A DNA stretch of 64,000 nt from CAIQPV01 sp964480365 (GCA_964480365.1 CAYZPM010000013.1:1-64000), one strand, 5' to 3'; shown: positions 8,617 to 17,997, counted from the stretch's first letter. Made by a program: numbers and translations. The notes: generated from the letters alone by a model not told the origin.

Positions 8617-9107
8617 TGTGCGTTTTACGCTGCTTTAGTAGATACCGTCAAGCGAATTCATAAACAAAATATATTTCGGCCTGAAAATGGAGAAAAATAA
8701 AACTGTGGATGGCCTTTTCGTTATGTTTGCAAGGCAACTGATAACGTGTGGTCATTTCGATGAACCATGGAAGACAAAATACACACAATAAATTGCGAAC
8801 ATCACGCGTTATTTCCTCGCAAACACATAACTCGAAATTTTACTGAAATTTTACTTGCAGCAGCAAATCCAAAGGCGTAAAGTGCGATCCTCTCATTTCT
8901 AGAAGCTAATCATGGACACTTGCAGTCGATCTAAAAGCTGAATCGACGAGTACGCCCTGAGTTAGTCTCATGCCGCTGCCTCGTTGATTCAAAAACGAGG
9001 TAGCGCGTTTCATTCCTTGTAACGCGCCGCCATTTTGGCGGTGAACGTTTCCGATACTGGCCGTTTCCGCCCCCAAGCATAGTTTCATAGCCTTGTGGAG
9101 GTGCATC
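8617..9107. other. Gene-free AT-rich interval with three adjacent hairpins at its end
   Basis: No convincing gene. The left half is probably the cspA promoter and leader region. Near 8832-8858 there is a short direct repeat (AAATTTTACT twice). At 8975-9041 three stem-loops follow one another directly: 8975-8985/8994-9004, 9003-9009/9021-9027 and 9027-9031/9037-9041. None has a T-run. They could be a structured leader of the following small gene or a small RNA; see findings. Confidence 0.5.
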
Positions 9108-9476
9108 ATGCTGTTCATTCGTTGGATCAAAAATAAAGAAGGTCGTCTTGTTTGTGCCTGGGGCGACGTAAGGGAAATGGATGTATCACTAATCCTCGCA
9201 CTTTCCAGCGGAAAGTCGCAGCTTGCAGAAATTGAGCCGGAAGAGGAAGAGGAGGAGGGGGCATCCCGCGCTGACAGGTTCCGTTGCGCCTATCCAGCGC
9301 TTGTGTGGGTAAATCCGAAGCGACAAAGTAAGTCGCTTGCCGCATCAGTCGCCGCGATCGACGGGAATGCATGTCGTATTCCTGTAATGGAAATGACACA
9401 CAATGAAAAACCTCAAGATTGTAAACTCCAAGGTTCGGAAGGATTAGTTGCGTTGAGGACTCATTGGCGGTCTTAA
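9108..9476 (+). CDS. Hypothetical small protein, weakly supported
   Basis: Open frame of 122 residues beginning MLFIRWIKNKEGRLVCAWGD. GGAGGTG lies at ideal spacing before the ATG at 9108, better than for the ATG 15 bases upstream. The first 35 residues look protein-like; the middle has a six-residue glutamate run and the rest is low in recognisable structure, so the frame may be partly fortuitous. No domain, signal peptide or membrane segment was recognised. The preceding 130 bases form three consecutive hairpins, so a structured leader is possible. An opposite-strand frame covers the same bases but lacks a ribosome site. I do not recognise the protein. Confidence 0.4.
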   Translation: MLFIRWIKNKEGRLVCAWGDVREMDVSLILALSSGKSQLAEIEPEEEEEEGASRADRFRCAYPALVWVNPKRQSKSLAASVAAIDGNACRIPVMEMTHNEKPQDCKLQGSEGLVALRTHWRS

Positions 9477-9544
9477 GCCGCAATATTGATGTAACATTAA
9501 TTTAATATTATACGATGCTGCTTAATTTGATAACCGGATATACC

Positions 9545-10978
9545 ATGCTAGGGCATCGCAAAACTTTCACGACACGGCAAGCCTTAACGGGCTTGCTGTG
9601 TGGGTTCTATTGCTGTTCTTTCCAAGTTGCGATAGCTGAGCCATCAGAAGTGCAAGGTACAAGCTCATCTAATGGCAATTACGCTGCAATCGAAGTCTCG
9701 CCAGCCGTTCAGGCTTCAACCGCTGCGCCAGTTACTCCAGAAACATGGGGCATGTATGGTCAATTTACGGGCGTCACACAATGGCATCCTGCTTTCACGG
9801 CGCCTTACACTGGGCAAAACAGTTTAAGTCCGAATAGCAGCAACGCTATGACGACCGATTTGACGTTGTTTGTCGGGATGCGTGTCTGGGGCGGCGAACT
9901 TTGGGCAAATCCGGAAATCGACCAAGGATTTGGTTTAAGCAATACCTTGGGCGTAGCAGGTTTTCCGAGTGGAGAAGCCTACAAGGTCGGGGCAAACTCT
10001 CCCTATCTCCGGTTGCCTAGACTGTTTTATAGGCAAGTTTTCAATATGGGAGGAGAAGAGCAAACCATCGCTCCTGCGGCCAATCAGTTGGGGCGCACCC
10101 AATCAGCCGACAACGTCATCCTGACCATAGGCAAGTTTTCCGTTACCGACGTGTTCGACACCAATACCTACGCGCATGATCCCAGATCGGACTTTATGAA
10201 CTGGTCAATTGTGGAATCAGGAGCATTCGACTATGCGGCTGATGCGTGGGGATTTTCCAAAGGGGCATCTATCGAATGGACACAATCTCGGTGGACGTTG
10301 CGCGGCGGTCTATTCGATCTTTCTACGGTCCCGAATACCGTAAATCTGGATCCGAAATTCAGCCAGTATGAGTGGGTCGGCGAATTGGAGGAGAGATATC
10401 AACTGTCGGAACACCCCGGCAAAATAAAGCTATTGGGCTTTGTCAATCAAGGCAGATTTGGAAGTTACGCGGACGCCTTGCAACTCCAGCAGCAAACGGG
10501 CAGTCCGACACCGGATACTTCGCTCGTTCGGCGCTTCAGCTCGCGACCGGGCGTCGCACTCAACCTCGAACAGGAAATATCTTCCGATCTGGGAATTTTT
10601 GCCCGCGCCAGCATGAACAACGGTAGCAAGGAAGCAGACGACTTCACCGAGATCAACCAATCGCTTGCCGCAGGCCTATCCCTGAAAGGTGACCGTTGGT
10701 GGCGTCACGATGACACGATCGGCTTTGCTGCGGTCGCCAACGGGCTGTCTAACGATGCGCGCAATTATTTTGCAGCCGGGGGATTAGGAATCCTGATTGG
10801 AGATGGGCATCTGAATTACGGTTCGGAGAAGATCATGGAAACTTATTATTCCTATTCCGTGCCTGGAGTTGATCATTTGATGCTAACCCTGAACTATCAG
10901 TACGTCGTCAATCCTGCATACAACCAGGATCGGGGGCCGGTCAATATTTTCGGGGTTCGAGTGCATAAAGAGTTTTAA
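9545..10978 (+). CDS. OprB-type carbohydrate-selective porin
   Basis: Outer-membrane porin of about 477 residues. The N-terminal signal peptide (ALTGLLCGFYCCSFQVAIA) is cleaved before EPSE. The mature part carries OprB-family hallmarks: YGQFTGVTQWHPAF near the start, ELWANPEIDQGFGLSNTLGVAGFP, a GKFSVTDVFDTNTYAHDPR segment in the middle, and a C-terminal strand ending in phenylalanine (GVRVHKEF). OprB-family porins admit sugars or other small hydrophilic solutes; the solute here is unknown. The start at 9545 is preferred over 9515 because it yields the more standard signal peptide, though neither has a strong ribosome site. A small exported protein and a two-component pair follow on the same strand and may control or assist it. 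Confidence 0.88.
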   Translation: MLGHRKTFTTRQALTGLLCGFYCCSFQVAIAEPSEVQGTSSSNGNYAAIEVSPAVQASTAAPVTPETWGMYGQFTGVTQWHPAFTAPYTGQNSLSPNSSNAMTTDLTLFVGMRVWGGELWANPEIDQGFGLSNTLGVAGFPSGEAYKVGANSPYLRLPRLFYRQVFNMGGEEQTIAPAANQLGRTQSADNVILTIGKFSVTDVFDTNTYAHDPRSDFMNWSIVESGAFDYAADAWGFSKGASIEWTQSRWTLRGGLFDLSTVPNTVNLDPKFSQYEWVGELEERYQLSEHPGKIKLLGFVNQGRFGSYADALQLQQQTGSPTPDTSLVRRFSSRPGVALNLEQEISSDLGIFARASMNNGSKEADDFTEINQSLAAGLSLKGDRWWRHDDTIGFAAVANGLSNDARNYFAAGGLGILIGDGHLNYGSEKIMETYYSYSVPGVDHLMLTLNYQYVVNPAYNQDRGPVNIFGVRVHKEF

Positions 10979-11039
10979 TTTATTGATGCAACACCTGATT
11001 TGGATGTTCATCTTTTGAATCTCAAAGGGCATTATGTAT

Positions 11040-11528
11040 ATGGCTAGAATATTTCTGACAACGGCGATTATTTTTTCATTCATCCTGAGCGATATTGCCG
11101 GAGCCGCGCCCCAATCCTCTGCACTTGATTCTAATACTGTCGTGATCGAAGTATCGGGGAAGGTTCCCGGCTTTACGCAGGCGCAATTGGCCACCTATTT
11201 AGCCCGGAAAATGCAAGAGGAGACCGCAGCTCCTTGGCATTTTGCAGCGGGTGAACCGGGAGTGGAACATGCACCTAACCGGGTAGTCTGGTCGTTCAAG
11301 ACCTTGCGCAAGGTATGGGAAGGTGGAGTACATAATGGCTTCCCGGCTCCGACCAATTCGGTAACTTATCTTAGAGCCGAAGTGAAACTATATTTGAATG
11401 GCGCCTACCAAATGACAATGGATACCCATCCCTCGGTTAGTGGTGGATCAGACGACAAAGCTCTGGCCGAAATGGTACACAATGTTTCCCATGCCCTGTT
11501 CATTGAGAACAAGACCGAAATGCCCTGA
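11040..11528 (+). CDS. Exported protein of unknown function
   Basis: About 162 residues with a clear signal peptide (MARIFLTTAIIFSFILSDIAGA, cleavage before APQ). The ATG two codons earlier (11034) is an equally possible start. The mature part has no cysteine pair, lipobox or membrane segment. It includes VVIEVSGKVPGFTQAQLATYL, a WHFAAGEPG stretch, RVVWSFKTLRKVWEGG, and a predicted strand pair YLRAEVKLYLNGAYQMTMDT. I do not recognise the family. It lies 55 bases after the OprB porin and 200 bases before the response regulator, so it may be a periplasmic accessory of either (inference). Confidence 0.65.
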   Translation: MARIFLTTAIIFSFILSDIAGAAPQSSALDSNTVVIEVSGKVPGFTQAQLATYLARKMQEETAAPWHFAAGEPGVEHAPNRVVWSFKTLRKVWEGGVHNGFPAPTNSVTYLRAEVKLYLNGAYQMTMDTHPSVSGGSDDKALAEMVHNVSHALFIENKTEMP

Positions 11529-11736
11529 AGATGATATGGGTGCGTTAAATTCAGACTCGTGAAGCTGCAATCTCAATCCCGATATTAAAATTCCACTTGC
11601 CCAAGCAAAAGTCTGCGGCACAATAGTTTGCTGCATGTTCCGCAAATAAATAATGGTTAGCTTTGTTTAAGGTCTTACCGTTCCATAATCGAAATTGGTA
11701 TCATGGGCGCTCTGGCTGACAATTCCCTAATCACAC

Positions 11737-12420
11737 ATGCGCCTGCTGTTAGTTGAAGACAACCATCCCTTGGCCGACGTAATTTGTCGCGCGCTCCAGC
11801 AAGCGGGATATGTGATCGATTGGGCTAGAAATTATAGCGAAGCGGATAGTTGGCTCTTGGGCCAAAGCTATGATGTTGTGTTGCTTGATCTTGGCTTGCC
11901 AGATGCGGACGGTGCGGATGTACTGCGCCGTCTGCGCACATCCGGTAAGCATACCCCCGTTCTTGTATTGTCGGCACGGGAGGCTGTGGATGAACGCGTC
12001 CGCCTTCTCGACTTGGGTGCGGACGACTATGTGGTCAAACCCATTGCGCTGAACGAACTGGAAGCACGCATCCGTTCCCTCATACGCCGTAGTCATGGCA
12101 TTGCCGACTCGGAAATAAGCATTGGTGCTTTACGTATCGATACTGCGGGTCGCCGCGCCTTGGTTAATGATAGACCACTCGAATTAAGCTCCAGAGAACT
12201 GGCCGCTCTGGAGTGCATCGCTCACCGCGCTCACCGCATTGTTACCAAAGAGCAGCTATTGCAAACGCTTTATGGCTGGCAAGACGATATAAATTCCGTT
12301 AATGCCGTGGAAAAAGTAATTTCGAGGTTGCGCGCCAAACTGGAAGGATCAGGAGTGATTATTCGAACTGTGCGAGGCCTTGGCTACAGCTTGGGAACAG
12401 ATGAAGATCAGACAACCTAG
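11737..12420 (+). CDS. OmpR-family response regulator (TctD/QseB-like)
   Basis: DNA-binding response regulator of 227 residues. The receiver domain (1-115) shows the acidic pair in LLVEDNH, phospho-acceptor Asp51 (VVLLDLGLPDADG), the conserved Ser/Thr position in LVLSAR and Lys101 (DYVVKP). The winged-helix output domain (about 125-220) has the expected ELSSRELAALECIA and VEKVISRLRAKL segments. The 3' end overlaps the sensor kinase start by about 20 bases, so the two are translationally coupled. Target genes are unknown; the porin and exported protein just upstream are natural candidates, since TctD- and GltR-like systems elsewhere control porins. Confidence 0.93.
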   Translation: MRLLLVEDNHPLADVICRALQQAGYVIDWARNYSEADSWLLGQSYDVVLLDLGLPDADGADVLRRLRTSGKHTPVLVLSAREAVDERVRLLDLGADDYVVKPIALNELEARIRSLIRRSHGIADSEISIGALRIDTAGRRALVNDRPLELSSRELAALECIAHRAHRIVTKEQLLQTLYGWQDDINSVNAVEKVISRLRAKLEGSGVIIRTVRGLGYSLGTDEDQTT

Positions 12421-13738
12421 TCTTGCGCGGCAACTGCTCCGGCAATTGTTGCCGCTGATGGCAGCAATCCTTATCACCGGGAGCGGCGTGGTTTATTTTG
12501 TCGCCCACAGCGCGGCCACAGTAGCTTACGATAGATCCTTGATGGACGTGTCCCTTGCCCTCGCCAGTCAAGTCGAAACCATAGACAACAAATTGCACCT
12601 ACAGCTACCCGCAATTGCCGAAAAAGTCCTGTTGGTAGATGGCTACGACAAGTTGTTTTACGAAGTTCTCGATTCAGATGGAAAAACTATAGCGGGCAAT
12701 ATCGAGTTGCCGCGCCCCGCCAGGCCATTCGAAGATGGGAAGCTCTACTACGATGGCAAGATCAATGGCAATGCGGTGCGAGTTGCAGCCTTGTCAGGTG
12801 AACACAATGGAACCCCGTTCATCATTCTATCTGCTGAAACAAAACTGAAGCGAGATTGGCTCGTGGGTGAAATTGTATTGGCCATGTTAGTGCCGGAAGG
12901 GTTGTTGATTATCGTAGCCGTTTTCATGATACTCAGAAGCGTTCGCCGTGGACTTGCGTCCATTCAGCCTCTACGCGAAGAGTTGGTGCGGCGAACTCAT
13001 ACTGACCTAAGCCAACTGCCCCTGAAAGATATACCGGAAGAAATTCATCCCATATTTACAGAAGTAAATGCATTGCTGGCCCGCCTCTCCCAGTCTTTGG
13101 ATGCTAACCAGCGCTTTATTGCTGACGCATCGCACCAGTTGCGCACCCCGATCGCAGCACTACAGGCCGAGGCCGAGGTAGCACTGCGCTCTTCCGATCC
13201 GGGTGAATCCCTGAAAAGGATTGTCACGGGAACGTGCAGGATTACTCACCTGGCGCACCAGCTTCTGACATTGAGCCGTCTTGAACCTCAACAAATACAT
13301 TCTCTGAAGATGGTCGATCTTGCCGAGTTGACCAGAGATGCGGCAGAACGCTGGATGCCTCTGGCACTTGCGCGCAATATTGATCTCGGTTTTGAGTTGA
13401 GCACGGCCAAGGTAATGGGAAACCCCATTTGGCTGGAAGAATTAGCCAACAACCTGATTGACAATGCCATTTGTTACACCCCCTGTGGAGGAGTCGTTAC
13501 CGTACGTTGTGGCGGCACAAGTTGGGAGATTGAAGATAGTGGGCCGGGAATCCCCAAAGAAGAACATGAACGGATATTCGAGCGGTTTTACCGATTCGAC
13601 ACAACCGGCGTTGATGGATGCGGGCTTGGCTTGGCCATCGTGCGTGAAATCGCCTTTAACCATAATGCATCAATTACGATTGAAAAAGGACCCAATTTGG
13701 GAGGGGCGTTGCTACGAGTAACCTTTCCGCCGATCTAG
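12401..13738 (+). CDS. Sensor histidine kinase (TctE-like), partner of the preceding regulator
   Basis: Inner-membrane kinase of 445 residues. TM1 about 14-33, a periplasmic 2CSK-type sensor domain about 35-155, TM2 about 155-178, then a short linker and HisKA with His245 (DASHQLRTPIA). N box LANNLIDNAICYTP, G1 EDSGPGIP, F region ERFYRFD and G2 GCGLGLAIV are all present. The start at ATG 12401 is preferred to an in-frame TTG 21 bases upstream. Architecture and pairing resemble TctE/TctD (tricarboxylate sensing), but the ligand cannot be assigned. Confidence 0.92.
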   Translation: MKIRQPSLARQLLRQLLPLMAAILITGSGVVYFVAHSAATVAYDRSLMDVSLALASQVETIDNKLHLQLPAIAEKVLLVDGYDKLFYEVLDSDGKTIAGNIELPRPARPFEDGKLYYDGKINGNAVRVAALSGEHNGTPFIILSAETKLKRDWLVGEIVLAMLVPEGLLIIVAVFMILRSVRRGLASIQPLREELVRRTHTDLSQLPLKDIPEEIHPIFTEVNALLARLSQSLDANQRFIADASHQLRTPIAALQAEAEVALRSSDPGESLKRIVTGTCRITHLAHQLLTLSRLEPQQIHSLKMVDLAELTRDAAERWMPLALARNIDLGFELSTAKVMGNPIWLEELANNLIDNAICYTPCGGVVTVRCGGTSWEIEDSGPGIPKEEHERIFERFYRFDTTGVDGCGLGLAIVREIAFNHNASITIEKGPNLGGALLRVTFPPI

Positions 13739-14048
13739 CGCCTGGAAACAAACCCCAAAATGAGCAACAGAGCTTGGAAGATTTAAATTCCGTTCAGGAA
13801 AAACTGTCCAGACTTTGCCGCTAGAAATTCTTTGCCACTGGCGCAGTTCGGCGGCAATTTCAGTACGCAGGGGGAATACAATATGCCGGTAGTGGGATGA
13901 TGCGTCGCGCTAAGAGTGCTGACTTAGGTTAGAATGTGCAGCGTTTTTAGAATCCAAAATTTGTGGAATCCGTTTGGTATAGTTTTGGCATATAAAAAAA
14001 CCGCGCCAGCTTTAAATCAAGTGGTGGCGCGGTTTACATGAGTTTTGA
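13739..14048. other. Intergenic interval holding the tRNA terminator
   Basis: No gene seen between the sensor kinase and tRNA-Leu. The only structure I can support is the terminator at 13994-14035 on the minus strand. The rest (13739-13990) is unremarkable, with short AT-rich stretches and no convincing open frame or repeat. Confidence 0.6.
13994..14035 (-). terminator. Terminator downstream of tRNA-Leu
   Basis: The stem AAACCGCGCCA (13998-14008) pairs with TGGCGCGGTTT (14025-14035). On the minus strand it is followed by a run of seven T. It starts 13 bases after the tRNA 3' end, so tRNA-Leu is likely a single-gene transcript. Confidence 0.88.
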
Positions 14049-14133
14049 TGGTGCCCGGAAGAGGACTCGAACCTCCACACCTTGCGGCACACGGACCTGA
14101 ACCGTGCGCGTCTACCAATTCCGCCATCCGGGC
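14049..14133 (-). tRNA. tRNA-Leu (anticodon CAG)
   Basis: An 85-base class II tRNA on the minus strand. The acceptor stem GCCCGGA pairs with TCCGGGC, and the CCA end is encoded. The D arm is GCGGAATTGGTAGACGC, the anticodon stem CACGG/CCGTG holds loop TTCAGGT with anticodon CAG (plus-strand 14097-14099), there is an extra-arm hairpin (TGCCGCAAGGTG), and the T arm contains GGTTCGAGTCC. It decodes CUG leucine codons. It is divergent from rnr, which starts about 40 bases away. Confidence 0.97.
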
Positions 14134-14177
14134 ATTGCTGAGGGCGCGTAATTTAATCGTTATAGGATTTTGTGTCA

Positions 14178-16472
14178 ATGAAAAACAAGAAAAAGAACAT
14201 CCGCGAACTTGATCCGTTTCTGGAGCGCGAGCGCGAACAGTACGACAACCCTTTGCCCAGCCGGGAATACATCCTGCAATTGCTGGCCGAAAAGGGGGTG
14301 CCGATAGATGAAGAAGATCTGTGCGGCCAGTTGCATATCGAGCCAAATGAAGAAGATTTGTTTAACCGTCGGCTGCGCGCCATGGAGCGCGATGGCCAGA
14401 TCATGCGCAACCGCAAGCGGGCCATCTGTGTGATGGATAAGCTCGACCTGGTCAAGGGTAAGGTGCAAGGCCATCCCGATGGTTTTGGCTTCCTGATTCC
14501 TGAAGACGGCAGCGCCGATCTCGTGCTGAGCGCAAAGGAAATGCATAAGGCTTTGCACGGCGATACCGTGATGGTCCGCGTGAGCGGCATGGATAGGCGC
14601 GGTCGGCGTGAAGCCAGTATTGTTGAGGTGCTGGAGCATGGTACGACGCGTCTGGTCGGGCGCTTGTATGAGGAACATGGCATTCAATTCGTGGTGGCGG
14701 AGAATCGCCGCATCAGTCAGGACATTCTGGTTGCGCCCAGCGAACGTAGCAATGCGCAGGTAGGGCAGGTGGTGGTACTGGAGATTATGCAACAGCCCAG
14801 CAAGCACGCGCAGCCCATCGGTCGTGTCGTAGAAGTGCTGGGTAATTACGCCGATCCCGGCATGGAAATCGAGATTGCCTTGCGCAAGCACGATCTGCCG
14901 AATGAATTTCCTGCGGATGCCAAGCAACAGGCCAAAAAGTTTGCGCCTGTCGTATCGCCCGACGAGTACGCCGGGCGCGAGAGTGTCGCCAATTTGCCGC
15001 TGGTGACCATAGATGGCGAAACCGCGCGCGACTTCGACGACGCGGTGTATTGCGAACCATCCGGTTCAGGTTTTCGGTTGGTGGTGGCGATTGCCGACGT
15101 GAGTTCGTATGTGAAACCCGGCGATGCGCTGGACAAAGAAGCGCTGAACCGTGGTAATTCGGTGTATTTCCCGCGTCGCGTGATCCCGATGCTGCCGGAA
15201 GAATTGTCCAATGGTCTTTGTTCTATCAATCCGAATGTCGAGCGCCTGTGCATGGTGTGCGACATGCAGATCAGCGCCGACGGCGACATCGAAAAGTACC
15301 GTTTCTATCCTTCAGTGATGTTCTCTCATGCGCGCTTGACCTACAATCAAGTGGCAGACATGCTGGCCAATCCGCAAGGCGAAACGGCGCAGCAATTCGC
15401 TGCCGTCCTGCCGCACATCAATCACCTGTACACCTTGTTCAAGACGCTGCTGCAAGCGCGCGAGAAACGCGGCGCAATTGATTTCGAGACCATCGAGACG
15501 CAGATGATATTCAACGAAAACGGCAAGATCGACCGCATCATACCGGTAGTGCGGAACGACGCGCATAAGCTGATCGAAGAATGCATGCTGGCCGCCAACG
15601 TGTGCGCTGCGGGTTTTTTGCGCGATCACCAACATCCTGTGTTGTACCGCGTGCATGAAGGTCCAACGCCGGAAAAACTCGAAGCAGTGCGCGAGTTCTT
15701 CAAGGAATTCGGCCTGCAATTGGGCGGCGGCGATGAGCCGGAAGCGGGCGATTACGCCAAGCTGCTCAAGCAGATCAAGGGGCGTCCCGATGCTCCTTTG
15801 CTGCAAACTGTGATGCTACGCTCGCTGCGTCAGGCGCGCTATTGTCCTGACAACGCCGGTCACTTCGGATTGGGCTATGAAGCTTACGCGCATTTCACCT
15901 CGCCCATCCGCCGCTATCCCGACCTGTTGGTGCATCGCGCCATCAAGGCCGTGCTTAACGGCAAGCAATACAAACCGCATGAAAAATGGGATGCGTTGGG
16001 TATCCATTGTTCGCTGACCGAGCGCCGTGCCGATGATGCCACGCGCGACGTGGAAGCGTGGCTGAAATGTTTCTACATGCGCGACCATCTCGGCAGCGTG
16101 TTCGACGGCACCGTCTCCTCGGTTACCGGCTTCGGCTTGTTTGTGGCGCTGGATGACATCTACACCGAAGGGCTGGTGCATGTATCCGAACTCGGTACGG
16201 ATTATTTCCACTTCGATCCCGCCAAGCACCAGATGCTGGGCGAACGCACCGGCAAGCGTTACCGCTTGGGAGATCGAGTGCGCGTGAAGGTCGTGCGCGT
16301 GGACATGGAAAGCACCAAAATTGATTTCGTGCTGGAAAGCGTAGAAGGCGAAGAAAACGGAATTAAAACCGCCGCAGGAAAAATTGCCGGAGCAGGCGCG
16401 TGGGGCGATACCGCTCCGAAGAAGAAACCTGCTTCGAAGGAAAAGGCCGCTTCCAAGAAGCCGCGCCATTAG
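14178..16472 (+). CDS. rnr: Ribonuclease R
   Basis: Processive 3'-to-5' exoribonuclease that degrades structured RNA, about 764 residues. Order: N-terminal helix-turn-helix-like region, cold-shock domains (GHPDGFGFLIPEDG at about 95-110), the RNB catalytic domain with DGETARDFDDAVYC (metal-binding aspartates) and FTSPIRRYPDLLVHRAI, an S1 domain (about 645-725, VTGFGLFVALDDIYTEGLVHVSEL) and a lysine-rich tail. ATG 14178 or GTG 14172 could both be served by the AGGA at 14164-14167. rlmB follows 88 bases later on the same strand, the usual rnr-rlmB pairing, with a short palindromic repeat between them. Confidence 0.96.
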   Translation: MKNKKKNIRELDPFLEREREQYDNPLPSREYILQLLAEKGVPIDEEDLCGQLHIEPNEEDLFNRRLRAMERDGQIMRNRKRAICVMDKLDLVKGKVQGHPDGFGFLIPEDGSADLVLSAKEMHKALHGDTVMVRVSGMDRRGRREASIVEVLEHGTTRLVGRLYEEHGIQFVVAENRRISQDILVAPSERSNAQVGQVVVLEIMQQPSKHAQPIGRVVEVLGNYADPGMEIEIALRKHDLPNEFPADAKQQAKKFAPVVSPDEYAGRESVANLPLVTIDGETARDFDDAVYCEPSGSGFRLVVAIADVSSYVKPGDALDKEALNRGNSVYFPRRVIPMLPEELSNGLCSINPNVERLCMVCDMQISADGDIEKYRFYPSVMFSHARLTYNQVADMLANPQGETAQQFAAVLPHINHLYTLFKTLLQAREKRGAIDFETIETQMIFNENGKIDRIIPVVRNDAHKLIEECMLAANVCAAGFLRDHQHPVLYRVHEGPTPEKLEAVREFFKEFGLQLGGGDEPEAGDYAKLLKQIKGRPDAPLLQTVMLRSLRQARYCPDNAGHFGLGYEAYAHFTSPIRRYPDLLVHRAIKAVLNGKQYKPHEKWDALGIHCSLTERRADDATRDVEAWLKCFYMRDHLGSVFDGTVSSVTGFGLFVALDDIYTEGLVHVSELGTDYFHFDPAKHQMLGERTGKRYRLGDRVRVKVVRVDMESTKIDFVLESVEGEENGIKTAAGKIAGAGAWGDTAPKKKPASKEKAASKKPRH

Positions 16473-16497
16473 CCTGTTTACCAGCAACCAATAGCAT

Positions 16498-16525
16498 CGT
16501 CATTCCCGCCTTCGAGGGAATGACG
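16498..16525. repeat. Dispersed GTCATTCCC palindrome (family A), copy 1
   Basis: The palindrome CGTCATTCCC-gccttcga-GGGAATGACG lies between rnr and rlmB. The same core with longer arms occurs at 28909, 33025, 39979 (partial) and 56897. It has no T-run, so it is a repeat element and not a classical terminator. Confidence 0.8.
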
Positions 16526-16560
16526 AATTAGCACTAATATAAAGAAAGAGAACAAGCATC

Positions 16561-17337
16561 ATGGCTGAAACCCGTATTATTCATGGCTTCCATGCCGTTA
16601 CCGCACGTATCCGCCAACATGCCGACAGCGTCCTGGAAATTTACGTGGATACCCAACGCCACGATGCGCGTGCACGCGACCTGCTCAAGCTGGCAGAAAA
16701 CAACGGCGTACGTATCGTGCCGGTGGAAGGTAAACGCCTCGACGGAATGGCTGGGAACGCCAGCCATCAGGGCGTTGCAGCTCGGGTGGATGTGGCGCGT
16801 AAGGTGGTGAATCTGGACGATGTGCTGGACACTCTTACCGAACCTGCGCTGCTGCTGGTGCTCGACGGCGTGCAAGACCCGCATAATCTCGGTGCCTGCC
16901 TGCGCTGTGCTGATGCCTTTGGCGCCCATGCCGTCATTGCCCCGAAAGACCGTGCAGTGGGGCTAAACGCCACTGTTGAGAAAGTCGCCTGCGGCGCGGC
17001 TGAAACCGTGCCTTATATCACCGTCACCAATCTAGCCCGTACCCTGCGTGAATTACAAGAGCGTGACATCTGGGTGGTGGGTGCCGATAGTGATGCCGAG
17101 AATGACCTTAACAACTTCTACCACTCCGATGCGCTGGCATTGGTTCTTGGAGCAGAGGGGGAAGGATTGCGCCGTTTAACCCGCGAAACCTGCGACCAAC
17201 TGGTAAGCATCCCGATGCTGGGCAGTGTAGCCAGTTTGAATGTATCGGTAAGCGCAGGTATATGCCTGTACGAGGCGAGAAGCCAGCGGGTGGGAGGAGT
17301 AGTGGATACCTCGCAGGGAATTTCTGCCCCAGATTGA
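16561..17337 (+). CDS. rlmB: 23S rRNA (guanosine-2'-O-)-methyltransferase RlmB
   Basis: SPOUT-class methyltransferase of 258 residues that modifies G2251 of 23S rRNA using S-adenosylmethionine. An N-terminal substrate-binding domain (about 1-75) is followed by the trefoil-knot catalytic domain with motif 1 VLDGVQDPHNLGACLRCADA, motif 2 LALVLGAEGEGL and motif 3 IPMLGSVASLNVSVSAG. Length and motifs match RlmB/TrmH family members. It follows rnr on the same strand and is convergent with the cNMP-binding gene. Confidence 0.96.
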   Translation: MAETRIIHGFHAVTARIRQHADSVLEIYVDTQRHDARARDLLKLAENNGVRIVPVEGKRLDGMAGNASHQGVAARVDVARKVVNLDDVLDTLTEPALLLVLDGVQDPHNLGACLRCADAFGAHAVIAPKDRAVGLNATVEKVACGAAETVPYITVTNLARTLRELQERDIWVVGADSDAENDLNNFYHSDALALVLGAEGEGLRRLTRETCDQLVSIPMLGSVASLNVSVSAGICLYEARSQRVGGVVDTSQGISAPD

Positions 17338-17436
17338 AGCTGTTTGGCGGAACCGCTGTGCGGTCCGTCATATGTGCGCTTTATTCCGTTTCCAATATGA
17401 AACAAGAAGAACTTATCCTGATGGCACTTGAAAACA

Positions 17437-17997
17437 TCACTTTGGGATAGAAATTGGAATTGTTTGCTGGGTTTTATAGTTTTCTTTATCCCGTAGCAGT
17501 TCTTCGATTTTCTTGTTGGCGGCTTGCAATTTCTTGAACAGTGCCAGAAGCAAGGCCCTGTCCATATAAGATTTAACCTCACCTTCCATTTTATCCACGA
17601 CACTTTTCCTGATTTCCACTACGATGACTTCTCCATCCGTAATGACCGTTGCTGACCGCGTAAACCTTTCATTACCGAAGAAAGTTCCTTCCCCGATGCA
17701 TTCCCCGCTGCGTATGACGCCTACGACCTTGTTACGGACGTAGGCCGTGGCGGTGCCATACATGAGGACGTGGAACGCGTCCATCGTGTCACCCTCCGTG
17801 GTGATGCGCGCTCCTTTGGCAACTGTTTTGACTTCCGATTCGTTGGCGATCTGAGCCAGACATTCACTTGGGATAGGGTCGAAAAATGAACATTTCCGCA
17901 TCTCGTTGAACTGGTGGTTGGACACCTCTTCAATTCGCTGTGTGAAGTTAGCTAGGCTTGCCTGGATGGCATCAGTGATGCTGTCTGTTTCGCTCAT
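17437..17997 (-). CDS. Stand-alone cyclic-nucleotide-binding domain protein
   Basis: 186-residue cytosolic protein with a single Crp-like cNMP-binding fold (about 35-135): FDPIPSECLAQIA, the beta-roll FHVLMYGTATAYVRNK, and the phosphate-cassette region GECIGEGTFFGN...RSATV, which keeps the Gly-Glu and Arg-Ser-Ala pattern. No DNA-binding helix-turn-helix follows; the C terminus (about 140-186) is a charged helix that may form a coiled coil. It probably relays a nucleotide or second-messenger signal by protein contact (inference). GGAG precedes the ATG. A second stand-alone cNMP protein lies at 47262. Confidence 0.8.
   Translation of the reverse strand: MSETDSITDAIQASLANFTQRIEEVSNHQFNEMRKCSFFDPIPSECLAQIANESEVKTVAKGARITTEGDTMDAFHVLMYGTATAYVRNKVVGVIRSGECIGEGTFFGNERFTRSATVITDGEVIVVEIRKSVVDKMEGEVKSYMDRALLLALFKKLQAANKKIEELLRDKENYKTQQTIPISIPK

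Noticed and set aside
11448..11645. Opposite-strand frames over the exported protein and other shadow frames
   Set aside because: They overlap well-supported genes, lack ribosome sites and show no domains.
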